From the NCBI GenBank assembly GCA_963769435.1, contig CAVYLN010000002.1, positions 372,001 to 436,000 on the forward strand: DNA of 64,000 bases. The letters are read 5' to 3'. The first letter of the stretch is position 1. The number at the start of each line of letters is the position of its first letter. The position numbers were made by a program, and so were the translations under genes. Shown one piece after another: positions 22,486 through 32,600 of the stretch. A model generated the notes under the pieces. It saw only the letters and a list, made by a program, of their open reading frames with translations. It was not told the origin of the DNA and searched no databases. The DNA is from JADKAV01 sp963769435 (lineage in GTDB: Bacteria > Actinomycetota > Actinomycetes > S36-B12 > UBA10799).

Positions 22486-24030
22486 TCACGACAACTCCTC
22501 GGCGATGGCCAGGGCCCGCATCACTGCGGCCGCCTTGTTCTGGCACTCCTGGTCCTCGGTGGCCGGATCGGAGTCGGCCACGATGCCCGCGCCCGCCTGC
22601 ACATACGCCACGCCGTCGCGCAGCAGTGCGGTCCGGATCGCGATCGCGGTGTCCATGTCCCCGGCGAAGTCGAAATATCCGATGCAGCCCGCGTACAACC
22701 CGCGGCGGGACGTCTCCAGTTCGTCGATGATCTCCATCGCCCGAGGTTTGGGCGCCCCGGACAGGGTGCCCGCCGGGAAGGTCGCAGCGAGCAGGTCGTA
22801 GGCGCTCGCTCCCTCCTGCAACCGGCCGACCACCGTGGACACGATGTGGTGTACGTGGGAGTACTGCTCGACCTGCATGAACTCCACAACGTTCACCGAA
22901 CCCGGGCGGCACACCCGACCCAGGTCGTTGCGTCCCAGATCCACCAGCATGAGGTGCTCGGCCCGCTCCTTCGGGTCGGCGAGCAGGTCGGCGACAAGGG
23001 CCGCGTCCTCGTCCGGGGTCGTTCCACGCGGCCGCGTTCCGGCGATCGGATGCAGCATGGCCTCATCCCCCGCGAGTTTGACCAGCGCCTCCGGACTGGA
23101 GCCCGACGATGCTGAACCCTGCCGTGTCCATCCCTTCGGGGCCGGGGATGTTCAGCAGGTACATGTAGGGACTCGGGTTGGTCATCCGCAGCGCCCGATA
23201 GACGTCGAAGGCGGACGCTGCCGACGGCCTGTGGAAGCGCTGGGACAGAACGATCTGGAACGCATCGCCTGCCCGGATGTACTCCTTGGCCGCCTCCACG
23301 TTCTCCCGGTATGCGTGGTTCACGCCGACTTCGACAGCGGTCGGCGGCACCACTGCGTCCACCGCGGAGGTGGCCGGGGCGTGCAGGTCCGCCTGCATCC
23401 GGTCGAGTCGCGCCACCGCGTCGGCGTACGCGCGGTCCACACCCTCGCTCGGTGTTGTCGTAGTTGACCGCGTTCGCCACCAGCCAGATCGAACTGTCGA
23501 CGTGGTCCACTACGGCGATGTCGGTGGCGAGCAGCAGCGCGACCTCTGGCAGGTGCAGGTCGTCGGGGTTGTCGTCCGGGAGGCGCTCCCACCGCCGGAC
23601 CGCGTCATATCCCACGATACCCGACCAGTCCCCCGGTGAGCGGGGGCAGTCCCTCGGGCCGAGACGTCCGCAGGGATTCCAGGCTGTCGCGCAGGGCGTC
23701 GACGGCCAGCCCCTCGTCGGGAAGGCCGACCGGCCGGTTGCCCACCCACGCGACTCGTCCGTCGTCGTCTGTCAGCATCGCGGCGCTGCGCGCTCCGATG
23801 AAGGAGTAGCGGCTCCACGTCTGTCCGTTCTCCGCGGATTCCAGCAGGAACGTGCCGGGGCGTCCGCCGGCGAGTTTGCGGAACAGACCCACTGGGGTCT
23901 GGTCGTCGACCAGGAACCGCCTGACGACCGGGATGACGCGGCGGTCGGCCGTCAGGGACCGGAACTGTTCGAGGTCCGGAGCGGTGATCCCGCTCGGGGA
24001 AGCGCTCGCGGCCCGATAGGCATCGTTCAT
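22486..24030 (-). CDS. trpE: Anthranilate synthase component I, frameshifted
   Basis: Converts chorismate to anthranilate with ammonia from a glutaminase subunit. The N-terminal half has FLLESAENGQTWSRYSFIG (tryptophan feedback region) and LTGGLVGYRGYDAVRRWE. The chorismate-binding half shows GDAFQIVLSQRF, LMLVDLGRNDLGRV, HIVSTVVGRL, PAGTLSGAPKPRAMEIIDELE and AGAGIVADSDP. Breaks lie near 23606 (just after GGLVGY), 23450 and 23100. The ATG at 24030 overlaps the hisI stop (ATGA). Confidence 0.95.
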
Positions 24031-24389
24031 GCGGGCACCCCGATCGACTCGGTGTCGAAGCAGGATCTGAGTCCGGTGTGGCATGCCGGGCCGACCTGGT
24101 CCACCAGCAGCAGGATCGCGTCGCCGTCGCAATCGATGCGCAATTCCCGCACCTCCTGCGTGTTTCCGGATGTCTCACCCTTGACCCAGTATTCGCCGCG
24201 CGACCGGGACCAGTAGGTGCCTCGGCCCGATTCCAGGGTCCGGCGCACTGCTTCGGCGTCCATCCAGGCCAACATCAGAACCTCGCCGGTGTCCCACTGC
24301 TGGGCGACCGCCGGGAGTAGGCCGTCGGGCCCGAAGTGCAGACTCTGCACGAGTTGCGCGACACGCGAAACAGCACCCATGGGGCCCAT
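24027..24389 (-). CDS. hisI: Phosphoribosyl-AMP cyclohydrolase
   Basis: Opens the adenine ring of phosphoribosyl-AMP in histidine synthesis. The short protein has AVAQQWDTGEVLMLAWMDAEA, TYWSRSRGEYWVKGETSGN and the metal/substrate motif VRELRIDCDGDAILLLVDQ, ending with the zinc-ligand region GPACHTGLRSCF. Three ATGs near 24407, 24389 and 24380 are possible starts, and none has a clear ribosome binding site. Its stop overlaps trpE. In many actinobacteria hisI directly follows hisF; here three unrelated genes separate them. Confidence 0.93.
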   Translation of the reverse strand: MGPMGAVSRVAQLVQSLHFGPDGLLPAVAQQWDTGEVLMLAWMDAEAVRRTLESGRGTYWSRSRGEYWVKGETSGNTQEVRELRIDCDGDAILLLVDQVGPACHTGLRSCFDTESIGVPA

Positions 24390-24421
24390 TCTGCCGTTGG
24401 GCCGCATGCAACCATCTAGGT

Positions 24422-24913
24422 ATGGCGACTCGGGGTGCTCGATTGGCTGCGGCCGGCACAGTGCTCGTGGTGTCTGGGATGGTCGCCGCCGCCTCCGTCT
24501 GGATGATCCAGAATGCGCCGGACACCACCGAGGCGGCCGCCGACACGGTACCCGGCGTGCGCCCGATCTCCTCCCTGCAATTCGCCGATTGCTATGCCAT
24601 CCCCCGCGATGCGCGAGGCGAGATCATGACCGCCAACGGGGTGTACGTGGTCAGTTGCGACGAGGAGCACGACGGCCAGGTGATCGACCAGGTGGGGCTG
24701 CCGAACCTGGAATGGGCCGGCTCGGTGGCTATGAAGGCGTCGGCGCAGAACCAGTGCTCGACCGCCTTCAACCGATACCGCCCGACCTTCGACGATCCGG
24801 AATCGCTGATCCCCGGCTACTTCCTGCCGAATGAGACCCAGTGGCAGAAGGGCAATCGGACCATCACCTGCACGCTGACCATGGAGGCACCCTTCAGCGG
24901 TCCACGTCTCTAG
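24422..24913 (+). CDS. Septum-formation-family secreted protein
   Basis: Exported protein of 163 residues: an N-terminal membrane/signal segment (AAAGTVLVVSGMVAAASVWM), then a cysteine-paired domain with FADCYAIP, YVVSCDEEHDGQVIDQV and QCSTAFNRY, closing with ITCTLT. This resembles the actinobacterial 'septum formation' family, in which GDC...V.C...H..EV is the common pattern. The function is not established. It is divergent from hisI, and the start ATG is the first codon after a 32-base gap. Confidence 0.65.
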   Translation: MATRGARLAAAGTVLVVSGMVAAASVWMIQNAPDTTEAAADTVPGVRPISSLQFADCYAIPRDARGEIMTANGVYVVSCDEEHDGQVIDQVGLPNLEWAGSVAMKASAQNQCSTAFNRYRPTFDDPESLIPGYFLPNETQWQKGNRTITCTLTMEAPFSGPRL

Positions 24914-24939
24914 ACGGGCAGGAGCCCCACCGGAGGCAC

Positions 24940-26747
24940 CTAGAGGCCCCAGATCAGGGGTACCAGCAGCACGGCCGCGAGCAGGAACAGCACGAAGAGC
25001 ACCAGACCGAGCCGCCAGTAGTCACCGAACCGGTACCCTCCCGGGCCCATCACCATCATGTTGGCCGGGGTCGCCACCGGCGTGAGGAACGCGGCGGCAC
25101 CGGCCACGGCCAGCGTCATCAGCACCGTCGTGGGCGGGATCCCCGTGCTCTCGGCCGCCGCAAGCGCCACCGGGATCATGATCAGCACCGTGGCCGTGTT
25201 GCTGATCAGTTGTCCGAAGACCAAGGTGATCAGCGCCAGTCCGAACAGCATGAGTAGCGGATTCCCCACCCCTACCAACGAGACCAGCAGGTCGGCGACC
25301 GCCTCGCCGGCACCGGACTGCGTGATCGCGGTGGAAAGAGGGATCATGCCCGCGATCAGTAGCACGGTCGACCAGGAGATACCCCGGTACGCCTTCTGGA
25401 TGGTCAAGGCACCGCTGAGGAGCATGAAGCCGGCAGCCAGCAGCGCCGCGACAGCGGGCGGGACCAGACCGGTGGCGAGCAGCGCCACCATGGCCAGCAG
25501 GCTCACGATGGCCGCCGTGGACCCGCGGCCCAGTGGCGACGGACTGCCGCCGGATCATCTCCGGTGATTCCACCACAAGCACGTCCCGGGCGGCGAGTGC
25601 CTCCTCCAGTGCGGCCCAGTCTCCCTCGACCAGGACGACATCGCCGGCGTGGATGTCGACATCTCCGGGCTCCGAGGTCCCTGCCCTGTCGTTGGATGGC
25701 GAGCACGATCAGCGAGCCGCCGAGCAGTGCCATGCCGGCGTGGGTCCGCACACCGACGAATCGGGACCGGGGTGGGATGACGACCTCGGCCGCACCCGAG
25801 GTCTGCGACAACAGCGACCGCTGCACTTGGTCCGCACCCCGACTCTCCTCGACCTGAAGCCCCTGTTCGGCGGCGAACTGCTCGACCTGGGATTGCCCAC
25901 CCACGATGGTGAGACGGTCGCCGGCGTCGAGGACACCGGAGGAGTCGGGCCGAGCGGTGGTTCCGTTGAGCACGGTGATCACCCGCAGGTCGGGGTAGCC
26001 GCTCAGGGCCGTCAGACGGCGGGGGGCACCCACCAGGTGCGAGTGTTCGGCCACCCGGATGTGGAAGACATTGTCCAAGGAGTAGGTCTCGACGAGCGTG
26101 CGCGCGTGCTGGCTCAGATCCGGCGGCACCTGCAGACTGACCCGGTCCGGGATCAGCCGGTCGCCCAGCAGCATGATCACGGCGATGGTGACGACGACCA
26201 GAGGCAGTCCGACCAAGGCGAACTCGAAGAGACTCAAATACCCCCCGGCGTCTTGAGCCGCCTCGGCCACGACGACGTTGACCGGGCTGCCGGTCAGCAG
26301 GAGCAACCCTCCAGCGCTACCGGCGAAGGCGAGCGGCATCAGCAGGCGCGACGTGGGGATCGAGTTCCGCAGAGCGAGCAGGACGACCACGGGCAACAGC
26401 GCGGCGATGGACCCGTTGAGGCCGATGATCGCGGTGAGCATCGCGACCAGGGCCATGGAACCGACGAGGATCCGGCGAGGCTGCCCGCCGGTGAACCGCC
26501 CCAGCGCCTGCCCAACCCAGGTCGTCACCCCGGTGGCGTCCAGGCCTTCACTGACGATGAACAGTGCGGCGATGAAGACCACGGCGGGGTCGGACAATCC
26601 CGCCAGCGCCTGCCCGAGATCCAGCACCCCGGTGAAGTAGAGGGTCAGGGCGGCACCGAAGGCCACGAGTTCGACCGGGTAGCGGTTCCACAGGAACAAC
26701 GCCACGACAGCGCCCAACGTGAGCAGACTGATCGTTGCCGGACTCAT
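24940..26747 (-). CDS. SLC13-type anion permease with RCK-C domain(s), frameshifted
   Basis: Membrane transporter of the divalent anion:Na+ symporter / SLC13 group. The N-terminal half carries many helices, with VVFIAALFIVSEGLDATGV and LTGSPVNVVVAEAA. A central soluble stretch (HLVGAPRRLTALSGYPDLRV through DAGDRLTIVGG, then a second region with HAGDVVLVEGDW) has the TrkA-C/RCK-C look. The C-terminal half has FGQLISNTATVLIMIPVA and PVATPANMMVMGPGGY. Breaks lie near 25683 and 25540. The substrate cannot be told; dicarboxylate, sulfate and phosphate are all known for the family. Confidence 0.85.
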
Positions 26748-26954
26748 CATGGCTCCCATCTGCGCGTGACGTGGGGCGGTCAACCGCCGCAGTCAGCGTA
26801 TTGGGCGACCGCGCTGCCTGCGGTGAACAGGGCGCGGCTACTGGGTTGCAAACAGTGACGGAACGTGACAATCCAAGCTGCTCACGACAATTTCCGCGTC
26901 GGCCGGCCCGCCGCCCATACGGTGACGTTGTTCCGCACCCTGGGGAGGGCAACC

Positions 26955-28739
26955 ATGCGTTCGAGGAAGATCGCCGGACCGCTGACAGTGGTCGTGATCG
27001 CCGGCACAGTGGTGGCAGGAGCCGCGCAAGGCGCAGCGGTCCCCTCGGAACTGGCGCCGGCCGGAGCGAACGTCTCAGCCTCGCAAGAGGCCCCCAAGAA
27101 GACCAAGGTCACGTTCTACGTGGGGCTGGACCGCCGGGACAAGGCCGCGCGCAAGGCTCTGCGGCGGGTCTCCGACCCGACATCGGCCGACTACCGCAAG
27201 TTCCTCTCGCGATCGCGTGTGAGTTCGAAGTACGGGGCGTCCGCCAAGACCATCAAGCAGGCACGCACGAGCGTCGGCAAGTACGGACTGAAACTGCGGG
27301 TCGACGGCACCGGCGTGTTCGCTTCGGTCAAAGGCACCGCGAAGCAGATGGAGAACTGGATCGGCAAACCGGTTCTGATCGGCGACGAGGAACTGCCGGG
27401 CGGCGTGGCCGAGATCCTCTACACGAAGCAGACCTTCCCCAAAGGTGAGAGCAAGGGCATCCGCGAGTTCTTCGGCATGGACGTCAAGAGCGACTTCAGC
27501 GCACAGAGTTCGCTTTCCTCGAAGAACCCCGCATACGACGGACTCCAGACCGGAACCCCGGAGAACAGCTGTATCCCAGGGCAATCCGTGGAGCTCAGCG
27601 ACTACACCTATTCGGTCAATGAGTTGCGCACTGCCTACGGGGTCGACCGCCTCCCCGCCGGATCCAAGGTGGCGAAGTCGACGCGTGTGGTCATCCTCGC
27701 GCAGGGCGACGGCTTCTCCGACGAGGCGCTAGCCAGATTCGCAGAGTGTTTCCAGTTGCCGCCGGTCACCTACAAGCGGGTCGCGGTCCCCGGACTCGTG
27801 GGCGACTTGCCGGAGGGCGACGAGGGCGACCTCGACGTGCAGGTCGTGCATTCGGTGCTGCCGGGCGGAAGCAAGGTATCGGTCATCCAGACCTCCGCGG
27901 TCGATCAGCGCGACTTCCTCATCTGGGCGACGGCATACAACCTGGACCGCAGGCCGGATGTCATCACCACCTCGTACGGCGAGTGCGAGCCATCGCAGAA
28001 GAAGGCGGGGAAGGCTGACCTGGCAATGACCGAGGCTGTCCTCGCGCGATTGGCCCTGGTCGGCACGTCAAGCTTCTCAGCTGCCGGTGACCGAGGTTCG
28101 AGCGACTGCGTGAACAACGAGACCGGAAAGGGCAACACCCGACTGGCCGTGGACTACCCCGGTTCGAGCGAGTACGTGACCTCGGTAGGAGGGTCCCGCA
28201 TCGAACTGACCACCGACAACAAGCGCGCCGACGAGGTCGTCTGGTTCGGCCCCGCCATCGAGTCCGCGCTGATCCCGCCTGACAACACCGGCGGTGGGGG
28301 CGGCTACTCGATCCTGTTCGACCGCCCCTGGTGGCAGCCCAAGTCGGACACGAAGTCCAACGCTCGGACGGTGCCGGACATCGTGGCACATGCGGCGGGT
28401 ACCCCCGGGTGGCCGGTGGTCACCTACGTGGCGCAGGTGGATAGCCTCGCCCTGGTCCCGGTGGGCGGCACGAGTGCAGCGACACCCTTCACCGCGGCGT
28501 CCATCGGGCTGATCACCGCCCGGGAGCGGGTGCAGGGCCGGCCTTCCCTCGGGCTTGTCCAGCCACTCCTGTATCACCTGGAACGCACCAAGCCCTCCAC
28601 GTTCTTCGACATCGTGCAGGGCAACAACGACGTGTTCGGCAAGGGGTGCTGCGCGGCCAAGAAGGGCTATGACGCCGCTTCGGGCATCGGGGCGACCAAG
28701 TTCGACAAACTGGCCGATCGGATTCCGAAGCCGGGCTGA
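26955..28739 (+). CDS. Secreted sedolisin (S53) serine-carboxyl peptidase
   Basis: Acid-active extracellular protease of the sedolisin/kumamolisin type, 594 residues, intact. A signal peptide (IAGPLTVVVIAGTVVAGAAQG) is followed by a pro-kumamolisin activation domain (residues about 50-180: VTFYVGLDRRDKAARKAL, ADYRKFLSR) and the catalytic domain. Catalytic residues are E290 and D294 in EGDLDVQ, the oxyanion D379 in AAGDRGSSDC, and S507 in GGTSAATP. A calcium-site-like region, GYDAASGIGATKFDKL, ends the protein. The ATG giving MRSRKIAG is chosen because the longer frame lacks a signal sequence at its N-terminus. It is convergent with hisF. Confidence 0.9.
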   Translation: MRSRKIAGPLTVVVIAGTVVAGAAQGAAVPSELAPAGANVSASQEAPKKTKVTFYVGLDRRDKAARKALRRVSDPTSADYRKFLSRSRVSSKYGASAKTIKQARTSVGKYGLKLRVDGTGVFASVKGTAKQMENWIGKPVLIGDEELPGGVAEILYTKQTFPKGESKGIREFFGMDVKSDFSAQSSLSSKNPAYDGLQTGTPENSCIPGQSVELSDYTYSVNELRTAYGVDRLPAGSKVAKSTRVVILAQGDGFSDEALARFAECFQLPPVTYKRVAVPGLVGDLPEGDEGDLDVQVVHSVLPGGSKVSVIQTSAVDQRDFLIWATAYNLDRRPDVITTSYGECEPSQKKAGKADLAMTEAVLARLALVGTSSFSAAGDRGSSDCVNNETGKGNTRLAVDYPGSSEYVTSVGGSRIELTTDNKRADEVVWFGPAIESALIPPDNTGGGGGYSILFDRPWWQPKSDTKSNARTVPDIVAHAAGTPGWPVVTYVAQVDSLALVPVGGTSAATPFTAASIGLITARERVQGRPSLGLVQPLLYHLERTKPSTFFDIVQGNNDVFGKGCCAAKKGYDAASGIGATKFDKLADRIPKPG

Positions 28740-28842
28740 GGCTCGAGCGTTGAGTGAGGCTCGTCGCGCGACAAACGCCAGCCAACTGCTTGAGCCTGAC
28801 CCAACCGGTGGCGGAACCCCGAGAGCAGCCGCGACGCGGTCA

Positions 28843-29607
28843 CTACAGCCGGACGGTGATCCCTTCGGCGGCCATGGCCCGTTTCACGTCTGAAACGCTC
28901 AGCTGTCCGTAGTGGAAGACGCTGGCCGCCAGCACGGCGTCGGCCCCGGCCCGCACCGCCTCGACGAAGTCCGGCGCCGATCCAGCGCCACCACTGGCGA
29001 TCACGGGGACATCCACGGCCTCACGCACCAAGCGGATCAGTTCGTCGTCGAAGCCGGCCGTGGTGCCGTCGGCATCCATGCTGTTGAGCAGGATCTCCCC
29101 GGCTCCGAGGCGGGCTCCGTTCGTGGCCCAGGCGACTGCATCGATGCCCGTGCCTTTGCGCCCGCCGTGGGTGGTGATCTCGAAGCCGCTGATCGTGCCG
29201 CGTGCCCGCCGTGCGTCAACGGACAGGACCACGCACTGATTCCCGAAGCGTCGGGCGGCACGGGTGAGCAGGTCGGGATCCGCGATGGCACCGGTGTTCA
29301 CGCCGACCTTGTCCGCGCCGGCCCGCAACAGCGCATCGAAGTCGTCGACCTTGCGCACACCGCCGCCCACCGTCAGTGGAATGAACACCGCGTCCGCGGT
29401 GCGCCGCACAACATCCAGCATGGTCGCCCGCCCGCTGGAACTGGCCGTGATGTCCAGGAAGATCAACTCGTCGGCACCCTCTGCGTTGTAGCGGGTTGCC
29501 AGTTCCACAGGGTCGCCGGCATCCCGCAGGCCCTCGAAGTTGACCCCCTTGACCACCCGGCCGGCATCGACATCCAGGCAGGGGATGACCCGCACGGCCA
29601 GGCTCAT
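28843..29607 (-). CDS. hisF: Imidazole glycerol phosphate synthase, cyclase subunit
   Basis: Cyclase half of the HisF-HisH complex that makes imidazole glycerol phosphate and AICAR. The 254-residue barrel has the N-terminal catalytic Asp in VIPCLDVDAGRVVKGVNF, IFLDITASSSGR, PLTVGGGVRKVDDF, GADKVGVNTGAI and IASGGAGSAPDF. It is unbroken. The ATG at 29607 overlaps the hisA stop (ATGA). HisH is not in the window. Confidence 0.97.
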   Translation of the reverse strand: MSLAVRVIPCLDVDAGRVVKGVNFEGLRDAGDPVELATRYNAEGADELIFLDITASSSGRATMLDVVRRTADAVFIPLTVGGGVRKVDDFDALLRAGADKVGVNTGAIADPDLLTRAARRFGNQCVVLSVDARRARGTISGFEITTHGGRKGTGIDAVAWATNGARLGAGEILLNSMDADGTTAGFDDELIRLVREAVDVPVIASGGAGSAPDFVEAVRAGADAVLAASVFHYGQLSVSDVKRAMAAEGITVRL

Positions 29608-30317
29608 CGGACGGCCGCCAGCGCCTCGGGCAAGGTGAACTGACCGGCGTACAGGGCCTTGCCCACGATCGCCCCCTCCACGCCGGGGATTCCGGCGATC
29701 GCCCGCAGGTCGTCCAGCACCGACACCCCTCCGGATGCGATCACAGGACGATCGGTTGCGGCGCACACGTCTCGCAGGAGGTCGAGGTTCGGTCCGGTCA
29801 GTGTTCCGTCGCGGCGCACATCGGTGACCACGTACCGGGCACAGCCTTCGGCGTCCAGCCTGGCCAGGGTCTCGAACAGTTCGCCACCCTCCTGGGTCCA
29901 GCCACGCGCGGCGAGCGTGGTTCCGCGCACGTCGAGGCCGATCGCGACCCGGTCGCCGTACTCCGCGATGATCTTGGCGCACCATTCGGGCCGCTCGAGG
30001 GCGGCCGTCCCGATGTTCACGCGGCGGCACCCGGTGGCCAGCGCGGCCTCCAGCGAGTCATCGTCTCGGATCCCGCCGGACAGTTCGACATCCACGTCCA
30101 GTGCGCCCACCACCTCAGCGAGCAACTGTGCGTTGCTCCCGCGCCCGAAAGCCGCGTCGAGGTCCACCAGATGGATCCACTGCGCACCCTGCTGCTGCCA
30201 GGTGGACGCGGCGGCCAGCGGGTCACCGTAGTCGGTCTCGGTGCCTGCCTCTCCCTGGACCAGGCGCACTGCCTGACCATTCGCCACATCGACCGCGGGG
30301 AGTAGTTGCAGACTCAT
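29604..30317 (-). CDS. hisA: HisA/PriA phosphoribosyl isomerase
   Basis: Isomerises ProFAR to PRFAR in histidine synthesis. The sequence has LLPAVDVANGQAVRLVQG, HLVDLDAAFGRGSN, VELSGGIRDDDS and TDVRRDGTLTGPN. The loop GTTLAARGWTQEGG is typical of actinobacterial PriA, the dual-substrate enzyme that also performs the TrpF step. No trpF is seen near the trp genes, which fits that role, although absence from one window proves little. It is unbroken, 237 residues. Confidence 0.93.
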   Translation of the reverse strand: MSLQLLPAVDVANGQAVRLVQGEAGTETDYGDPLAAASTWQQQGAQWIHLVDLDAAFGRGSNAQLLAEVVGALDVDVELSGGIRDDDSLEAALATGCRRVNIGTAALERPEWCAKIIAEYGDRVAIGLDVRGTTLAARGWTQEGGELFETLARLDAEGCARYVVTDVRRDGTLTGPNLDLLRDVCAATDRPVIASGGVSVLDDLRAIAGIPGVEGAIVGKALYAGQFTLPEALAAVR

Positions 30318-30357
30318 GCGGCAAGCCTACGCAGGGCCTCGCACCACCACGCCGCCG

Positions 30358-30402
30358 ACTTTGGACGTATGTGGTCACCAGGTGGCCAGATCCGCCCAAA
30401 GT
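30358..30402. repeat. 45-bp near-palindrome between hisA and the flavoprotein gene
   Basis: Two arms of 22 bases (30358-30379 and 30381-30402) match at 18 positions when folded, with one unpaired base at the turn; the ends are actttgg and ccaaagt. It lies 13 bases before the 3' end of the AGPS-like gene (which reads leftwards), between that stop and the hisA start. A terminator role for the flavoprotein transcript is possible, but there is no T run. Confidence 0.65.
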
Positions 30403-30414
30403 CCCGGACCCCGC

Positions 30415-31999
30415 TCATCCCAGCCCGAGCACCCCGGGGTTCATCAGGCCATCCGGGTCCAGGTGCGCCTTGATCACGCGCAGCAGACCCACACCCGACT
30501 CACCGATCTCCGCGGCCAGCCAGGGAGCGTGGTCACGACCGACCGCGTGGTGATGGGTGATCGTGGCGTCAGTCGCGACCAGCGCGTCGGTCGCGGCGCG
30601 CTTGGCGGCCTTCCACTGCGCCACCGGGTCGTCGGCCAGCGGCAGTGATCACCGTGAAATACAGACTCGCCCCGGTCGGATAGATGTGCGACAGGTGGGT
30701 GCCGATCAGCGGCGCCCCCAGCGCTCCCCGCAGCGCCTCGTGGACAGCGTCGTAGGTGGCTTTCAACTCCGACCACTCGTTGGCGGTCTCCAGCGTTTCC
30801 ACGAGGTAGCCGGCATCCAACAGGTCGTCACGCAGGTAGGGCCCGGAGAACCGGCTCTTCTGCCACGAGCGACCGACACTCGAGCCAAGCCCCACTCCCC
30901 CGAACTTCCGGATGACCTTGTGGGCGTGGGAGCGGCGTGCCCTGACCACTTCGGCCGGACCCTCCCAGCCGAGGATCGCCAGACATCCACCGGCGACCCC
31001 GCGCAGCGCCGTGTAGCGGTCGAAGGCCGCCTTCTTGAACCCGGCCAGCCCGCTGCCCGCGAGGTTGACCGCGCTCTCGTCGGCGTCCGAGAGCCGCATG
31101 ACATCAGCGGTCACCCGGTCCTGGGCCAACTGTCGGAAAGCCCGCGTCCCCGCCGCGAAAGAGGGGAACAGCATCCCTTCGTACACGCTCTTCTCCGGCA
31201 CGGGACGGACTCGGACCCCGACCTCGGTGATGATGCCGAAGGAACCCTCACTGCCCAGGAACACCTGCCTCAGGTCGGGCCCGGCGGCGGTGGCCGGCGC
31301 CTTGCCGAGGGAGAAGTCGGCGGACGGGGTCGCGACGCGCAGTTTGGTCACGGTGACGTCGGCCCGGCCGTAGCCCGTGGACGCCTGCCCCGACGAGCGG
31401 GTGGCCGCGTACCCGCCGACCGTGGCCCTTTCCCATGATTGCGGCAGGTGTCCCCAGGTGAAGCCGCGCGCCCCCAGCCAGCGTTCCAGTTCCGGCCCGG
31501 TGATCCCGGCTTGGACGACCACCTCTCCGGAGTCCGGGTCGAGGGACTTCACGGAAGCCATCTGCCAGAAACCAACCCCAACCGTCACGCGGTCGGTGAC
31601 GTCGACACCGTCGACGACACTTGTGCCTCCACCGAACGGCACCACCGCCCACTGGTTGGCGGCGGCCAGGGTCAGGACCGCACGCACCTGATCGTGATCG
31701 CGGGGCAGCAGGACGACGTCGACGACCGGCAACTCCCGGCCCGGCCAGCGACGGTTGCACAGGTCGATGAAGGAGAAGCCTCCGGAGCAGCGAAGCCGCG
31801 TGAGGTCGTCGAAATCCGCAGGGATGCCCGCGACCTCCTCGGCAGCGATACGTGAGGGCCGCACCGCGACCTCTGCGAGATCCACGGCGGGCCGCGGTTG
31901 CACCGAGCCCATCCCCCGATCCGTGAGGAACTCCTGCAGGCTGGTGGGCACGCCGTGGCCGCCGCCGCCCCATCGCTGAACCGACTCCCAGACCGCCAT
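30415..31999 (-). CDS. FAD-binding oxidase, alkylglycerone-phosphate-synthase-like, frameshifted
   Basis: Flavoprotein of the vanillyl-alcohol-oxidase/AGPS type. An FAD-binding domain (VVPFGGGTSVVDGV, TVGGYAATRSSGQASTGYG, VFLGSEGSFGIITEV) is followed by a substrate domain ending with GTHLSHIYPTGASLYFT and the C-terminal HHHAVGRDH and LDPDGLMNPGVLG. True AGPS forms ether-lipid precursors; in bacteria the family also includes glycolate and D-lactate type oxidases, so the substrate is open. One break lies near 30648. It is divergent from a TetR regulator and glpD, which points to glycerol-phosphate or ether-lipid metabolism. Confidence 0.85.
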
Positions 32000-32017
32000 G
32001 TGTCCTCCTCGCGTTCT

Positions 32018-32030
32018 TGTTACACTAACA
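32018..32030. promoter_or_regulatory. Candidate TetR operator in a 34-bp divergent gap
   Basis: The perfect inverted repeat TGTTA-CAC-TAACA occupies the middle of the short gap between the divergent flavoprotein and TetR genes. Its position just before both start codons suits autorepression of both directions by the adjacent regulator. The gap is too short for two full separate promoters, so leaderless or overlapping promoters are likely. Confidence 0.5.
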
Positions 32031-32033
32031 CTT

Positions 32034-32600
32034 ATGGTGTCACAAGCGGGCGTGGACGATGTGAGCCAGAGGATTCTCGACGCGGCAAGCGCGCTGATCG
32101 TCTCCGGCGGGCCCGCAGCGACCAATATCTCCGCGATCGCGAACGCGGCCGGAGTGTCCAGGATGACGGTCTACCGGAAGTTCCCGGACCGACATGCGAT
32201 CTTGGCGGCGCTGTTCAACCGGGAACTCGGAGGCATCGTCCGACAGGCGAGCACTCTCGCCGCCCCCACCCAACTGGATCGGATCGTCGAGGTCGTCGCG
32301 ACCTCGGTCAACCGCATCAACGACCACCCTTTGATGCAGGCCGTGATCGCACATGAACCCGAGGAACTCACCGAGTGGATCACTGGCCGGCTGGGAGCCA
32401 CGCAGCGCCTCGCACGATCGGTGTTGCGTGAACAGATCGTGGCGGGGCAGCCGGGGACCGGCGACGGCAGCGTCCGGGCCGGGAATCCCGACGCCATGTC
32501 ACTGACGCTCGTGCTGGTGGCCCAGACATTCGTATTCGCCCACCAGATCGGTGGCACAGACGCCGAACTGCGCCTGCTCGTGAAGGGATACCTCACATGA
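32034..32600 (+). CDS. TetR family transcriptional regulator
   Basis: One-component repressor, 188 residues. The N-terminal helix-turn-helix reads VSQRILDAASALIVSGGP, ATNISAIANAAGVSRMTVYRKFPDR. The rest is a helical ligand domain with no recognisable ligand. The ATG at 32034 gives the shortest start with a complete DNA-binding domain. Its stop overlaps the glpD start (ATGA), so both are one transcript; the likely targets are itself, glpD and the divergent flavoprotein gene. Confidence 0.9.
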   Translation: MVSQAGVDDVSQRILDAASALIVSGGPAATNISAIANAAGVSRMTVYRKFPDRHAILAALFNRELGGIVRQASTLAAPTQLDRIVEVVATSVNRINDHPLMQAVIAHEPEELTEWITGRLGATQRLARSVLREQIVAGQPGTGDGSVRAGNPDAMSLTLVLVAQTFVFAHQIGGTDAELRLLVKGYLT

